Origin: an uncultured Hyphomonadaceae bacterium
GTDB lineage: Bacteria; Pseudomonadota; Alphaproteobacteria; Caulobacterales; Hyphomonadaceae
Reading direction: 5' to 3'
NCBI GenBank assembly: GCA_938049795.1
Contig: CALLCD010000267.1
Location: 1 to 5,865 of the forward strand
Length of the DNA: 5,865 nt
In this document: positions 3,820 to 5,865 of the stretch, one piece after another
Position numbering within the stretch: the first letter of the stretch is position 1
Layout: every line of letters starts with the position of its first letter
Notes under the pieces: generated by a model
What the model saw: the letters and a program-made list of their open reading frames with translations, nothing else
Database searches by the model: none
Told to the model about the DNA's origin: nothing
Made by a program: the position numbers and the translations under genes

Positions 3820-4497
3820 ATGTCGGGTGTGAATGCGCCGAGTAAAGAATATATCGGAGACGTGCTGTTGCGGCTTGAAAATCTGGCCGCTCAGAAATCT
3901 GATATTGGCGATGCGATGAAGGCGGTGTTTGCCGAGGCCAAGGCGGCGGGCTATGCGCCGAAATATCTGCGCTATTTGCTCAGGCTTCGCACGCTCGCGC
4001 CGAACGAGATCGCCGAGATTGATGCCATGACTGCCATATACCGCGATGCGGCGGGGCTTGGCGAGTTGCCTTTGTTCAAACAACTCGGCGCTTTGCGGGC
4101 TGATACGGCTTCGCAAGAATCTGTGATCGAAGCCTTGAAGTCTGTGGTGCCGGACAAAGGGCACATCATTGTCGAGGTTGCCGGGGATCCGGTGAAGCTC
4201 TCGCGCAATGCGGCGGGTGAGGTCATTCAAGAGGTTTACAAGCCGCCGAAGCCGGAGGCGGGTGGAGCGGGTGTCGTGCCGGCGTCGAAGTCGCCGCGCC
4301 CGGTCATGGCGGCCCCTCCCGATGTGGATGAAGCCGGTGCGGAGGCGCTTGGGGCGCAAGCGTTCAGGGACGATGTGCCAGTGATCAAGAACCCGTTTCC
4401 GGCTGGCGATAAGCGCAGGCGCGCGTGGGATATTGGTTGGCGTGCTGCAAGTGGCGGCGATGGCATGGGTCCAGATACGAGCGGGGGCGGCGCGTGA
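3820..4497 (+). CDS. GapR-like (DUF2312) protein with RMF/CrpP-like C-terminal motif
   Basis: The product has 225 residues. Residues 8-81 match the GapR/DUF2312 pattern: YIGDVLLRLENLAAQKSDIG, then DAMKAVFAEAKAAGYAPKYL, RYLLRLR, and a final acidic helix ending IYRDAAGLG. GapR is a coiled-coil nucleoid protein of Alphaproteobacteria that clamps overtwisted DNA; the basic LRYLLRLR helix corresponds to the DNA-contact region. Residues 98-142 form an unassigned beta-rich segment, and 143-172 a Pro/Ala linker. Residues 179-210 (AQAFRDD..., then NPFPAGDKRRRAWDIGWRAA) resemble the RMF/CrpP pattern (G/A-x-x-A, N/C-P-Y/F, R-x-x-W-x-x-G-W-R-x-A). AGGAGG at 3809-3814 is 5 nt before the ATG. GapR itself is under 100 residues, so the long extension is unusual. 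A role in organising or replicating phage DNA is inference. Confidence 0.78.
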   Translation: MSGVNAPSKEYIGDVLLRLENLAAQKSDIGDAMKAVFAEAKAAGYAPKYLRYLLRLRTLAPNEIAEIDAMTAIYRDAAGLGELPLFKQLGALRADTASQESVIEALKSVVPDKGHIIVEVAGDPVKLSRNAAGEVIQEVYKPPKPEAGGAGVVPASKSPRPVMAAPPDVDEAGAEALGAQAFRDDVPVIKNPFPAGDKRRRAWDIGWRAASGGDGMGPDTSGGGA

Positions 4498-5381
4498 CAA
4501 AACCCATCAAGAATGCGGAAAGCTTCGGTCCGGTTGTGTATCCAGACGAGGCGGCCGAGCCAATTCTGTCGCCGGCTGTGCGGGCCGCCCTGCTGAATTG
4601 GCTCGAGGAGATTTGGGCGGAAGACGAGTTAAAAGAGGTTGGCATTGAGCCTCGACGAAAGGCTCTGTTTTATGGCCCGCCTGGCACTGGTAAAACCACG
4701 CTCGCCCACCATTTGTGTGCGCGGTTGGGCCTGCCCATGCTCATCGTGCAATCTGACAGGATCATCTCGAAATATGTCGGGCAGTCCGAGCGGAACATTG
4801 GGGAGCTATTTCGAGCGGTTGAAGCTGGCGGTCCTTATTGCCTGTTCATAGATGAGCTCGACACGCTGGCCGGTAAGCGTATAGACGCCAGCAGTTCGGC
4901 CGGTCACGCGCACAACGCGCAAGTGAACGTGATGTTGCAATATATGGAGCGCTATAACGGGCTTCTCATTGGCGCAACCAACCGCACTGATGCGCTCGAC
5001 ACGGCGATCTGGCGACGCTTCCAGTTGCAAGTCGAGATTGATGTGCCAGGGCAAGCCGAGCGCGAACATATTATCGAGCGGTATCTTGCGCCTTACCTGG
5101 TCGATCCAGACTCCGTGGTTGCGCTCGCGCGCGATATGAACGGCGCGACACCTGCACTTATCCGTGAATTTTGTGAAGGGCTCAAACGTCAGATTGTCCT
5201 TGGTCCGCGTCTGCGCCTGCCAATGGATTGGACGGACGTATTGGGACGCCTCACCGCAAGTATTGCACCGCATCCGGAGCTTGTTCAGCCCGTCTTGTGG
5301 AAAGACGCCGCGCGATCGCGCGCGGCCAAGACATTTAACTGGCCGCTCACATTGTCCGGCGCAAAAGAGGAAACAAGATGA
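4494..5381 (+). CDS. AAA+ ATPase
   Basis: With the GTG start at 4494 the product has 295 residues. The start shares GTGA with the stop of the GapR-like gene; the frame is open to an ATG at 4425, but those extra 23 residues lie inside the upstream gene and look unrelated. Walker A GPPGTGKT is at 61-68, Walker B LFIDELD at 117-123, sensor 1 GATNR at 160-164, an RRF arginine-finger region at 174-176, and a sensor 2-like segment (GATPALIREF) at 217-226. The pore-loop region KYVGQSERNIGELF (93-106) is of the FtsH/Cdc48/katanin-like classical AAA type. No protease, helicase or membrane domain is attached, so it presumably acts as a hexameric remodeller or loader on a partner. A short basic tail ends at the ATGA overlap with the HD gene. 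Confidence 0.85.
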   Translation: MTKPIKNAESFGPVVYPDEAAEPILSPAVRAALLNWLEEIWAEDELKEVGIEPRRKALFYGPPGTGKTTLAHHLCARLGLPMLIVQSDRIISKYVGQSERNIGELFRAVEAGGPYCLFIDELDTLAGKRIDASSSAGHAHNAQVNVMLQYMERYNGLLIGATNRTDALDTAIWRRFQLQVEIDVPGQAEREHIIERYLAPYLVDPDSVVALARDMNGATPALIREFCEGLKRQIVLGPRLRLPMDWTDVLGRLTASIAPHPELVQPVLWKDAARSRAAKTFNWPLTLSGAKEETR

Positions 5382-5865
5382 CCTATATCCAGACCTATAG
5401 CGGGCGGCGGGTGAATGTGCTGGCGCCGGCCCTGGACACTATCGAGCTTGATGACATTGCCCATCACCTGTCGCTGATCAACCGGTTTTCGGGGGCGACG
5501 CGGCTGGGGTGGAATGTGGCGGCGCACTCTCTCTTGGTCGAGGCGCTGATGGCGCGGGAGGGGTGTTCGCCGGCCGAGTGCTTTCATGGGCTGATGCATG
5601 ATGCGCCGGAATTTGCGCTGGGCGACACGACCAGCCCGGTCAAGCAGGCGTTGCGTCGGTTGATGTTGGTGCAGTTCGGGCAAGAGTTTGATTTGCTCGA
5701 TGATCTGCATACGCATTTGTTGGAGGCGATTGTGGCCGCGCTCGACCTGCCGCCGATCACGGGCGCGCAACGCAAATTGGTCAAGCGATTTGATTTGATG
5801 GCGTGTGCGCTCGAGGCGCGTGAGTTTTTGCCTGACGGGCCGGTGCCGGACTTTGCCGAGTATCT
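5378..5865 (+). CDS. HD-domain phosphohydrolase (YfdR/YfbR-like), partial
   Basis: The first 162 codons are present and the frame is open at the right edge. The HD metal-site motifs are clear: AAHS (His50), GLMHDAPEF (His74, Asp75, Glu78) and GDTTSPVKQ (Asp83, Pro87, Lys89). They are preceded by the IAHHLSLINRFSG segment typical of prophage HD proteins such as YfdR. Related HD enzymes (YfbR) are divalent-metal 5'-nucleotidases acting on deoxynucleoside monophosphates, so a role in nucleotide-pool control during phage replication is plausible. The ATG at 5378 overlaps the ATPase stop (ATGA), and AGAGG at 5366-5370 lies 7 nt upstream. The Asp expected near the end of the fold is probably in RFDLMACALEA (137-147). 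The substrate cannot be deduced from sequence. Confidence 0.82.
   Translation, partial: MTYIQTYSGRRVNVLAPALDTIELDDIAHHLSLINRFSGATRLGWNVAAHSLLVEALMAREGCSPAECFHGLMHDAPEFALGDTTSPVKQALRRLMLVQFGQEFDLLDDLHTHLLEAIVAALDLPPITGAQRKLVKRFDLMACALEAREFLPDGPVPDFAEY

Noticed and set aside
3688..4500. Long leftward ORF of 270 codons
   Set aside because: It is antisense to the GapR-like gene and is Arg/His/Leu-rich shadow sequence typical of the opposite strand of a GC-rich gene.
1..5865. CRISPR array, tRNA, rRNA, insertion sequence or attachment site
   Set aside because: No regularly spaced direct repeats, no tRNA cloverleaf, no transposase and no integrase or att-like duplication were seen. The three repeats at 2349-3015 are unevenly spaced and lie at gene boundaries.

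Overview
The window reads as the immunity region and early operon of a temperate phage or phage-derived island in an alphaproteobacterium. The host call is inference. It rests on a GapR/DUF2312-like protein (a family characteristic of Alphaproteobacteria), GC-rich genes with TTGACA-type -35 boxes, and XRE regulators of a type common in that class. No integrase, attachment site, portal, capsid or other late gene is visible, so the prophage assignment rests on gene order and regulatory layout.

Left part (1-1588), a lambda-like switch. A leftward gene for a small CxxC/CxxC zinc-ribbon protein runs off the left edge. A rightward gene encodes a secreted protein with four mature cysteines. It meets tail to tail a leftward short XRE repressor (CI-like), which is divergent from a rightward Cro/YdaS-like XRE protein. 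Four related 15-bp sites of the form TTTCC(A/G)-N3-(T/C)GGAAA lie in two pairs, one upstream of the leftward zinc-ribbon gene and one between the two regulators. In each pair the stronger promoter candidate has the same geometry: TTGACA, 6 bp, then the 15-bp site. This resembles lambda OL/PL and OR/PR. The two regulator mRNAs may both be leaderless.

Middle part (1737-3012). An ASCH-domain gene is followed by a small gene with four clustered cysteines. Then comes about 230 bp with no convincing coding sequence but dense potential RNA structure: a UUCG-capped hairpin, a GAAA-capped hairpin, and a possible three-way junction closed by a perfect 10-bp stem. Three copies of a roughly 55-65 bp palindromic repeat lie at gene boundaries here. 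One is carried in frame inside the cysteine-rich ORF, and one ends in the G-rich ribosome-binding site and start codon of the next gene.

Right part (3013-5865), a tightly packed rightward early operon. In order it holds a primase-type (CHC2-like) zinc-finger protein, two small probably paralogous proteins, a GapR-like protein with an apparent RMF/CrpP-like C-terminal motif, an AAA+ ATPase, and an HD-domain phosphohydrolase cut by the right edge. Genes overlap by ATGA or GTGA, or are separated by a strong AGGAGG site, which suggests one translationally coupled transcript. The contents suggest DNA or RNA handling and nucleotide metabolism early in infection or after induction. The parts most worth checking are the structured 2749-2945 segment, the repeat family, and the GapR/RMF-like protein.
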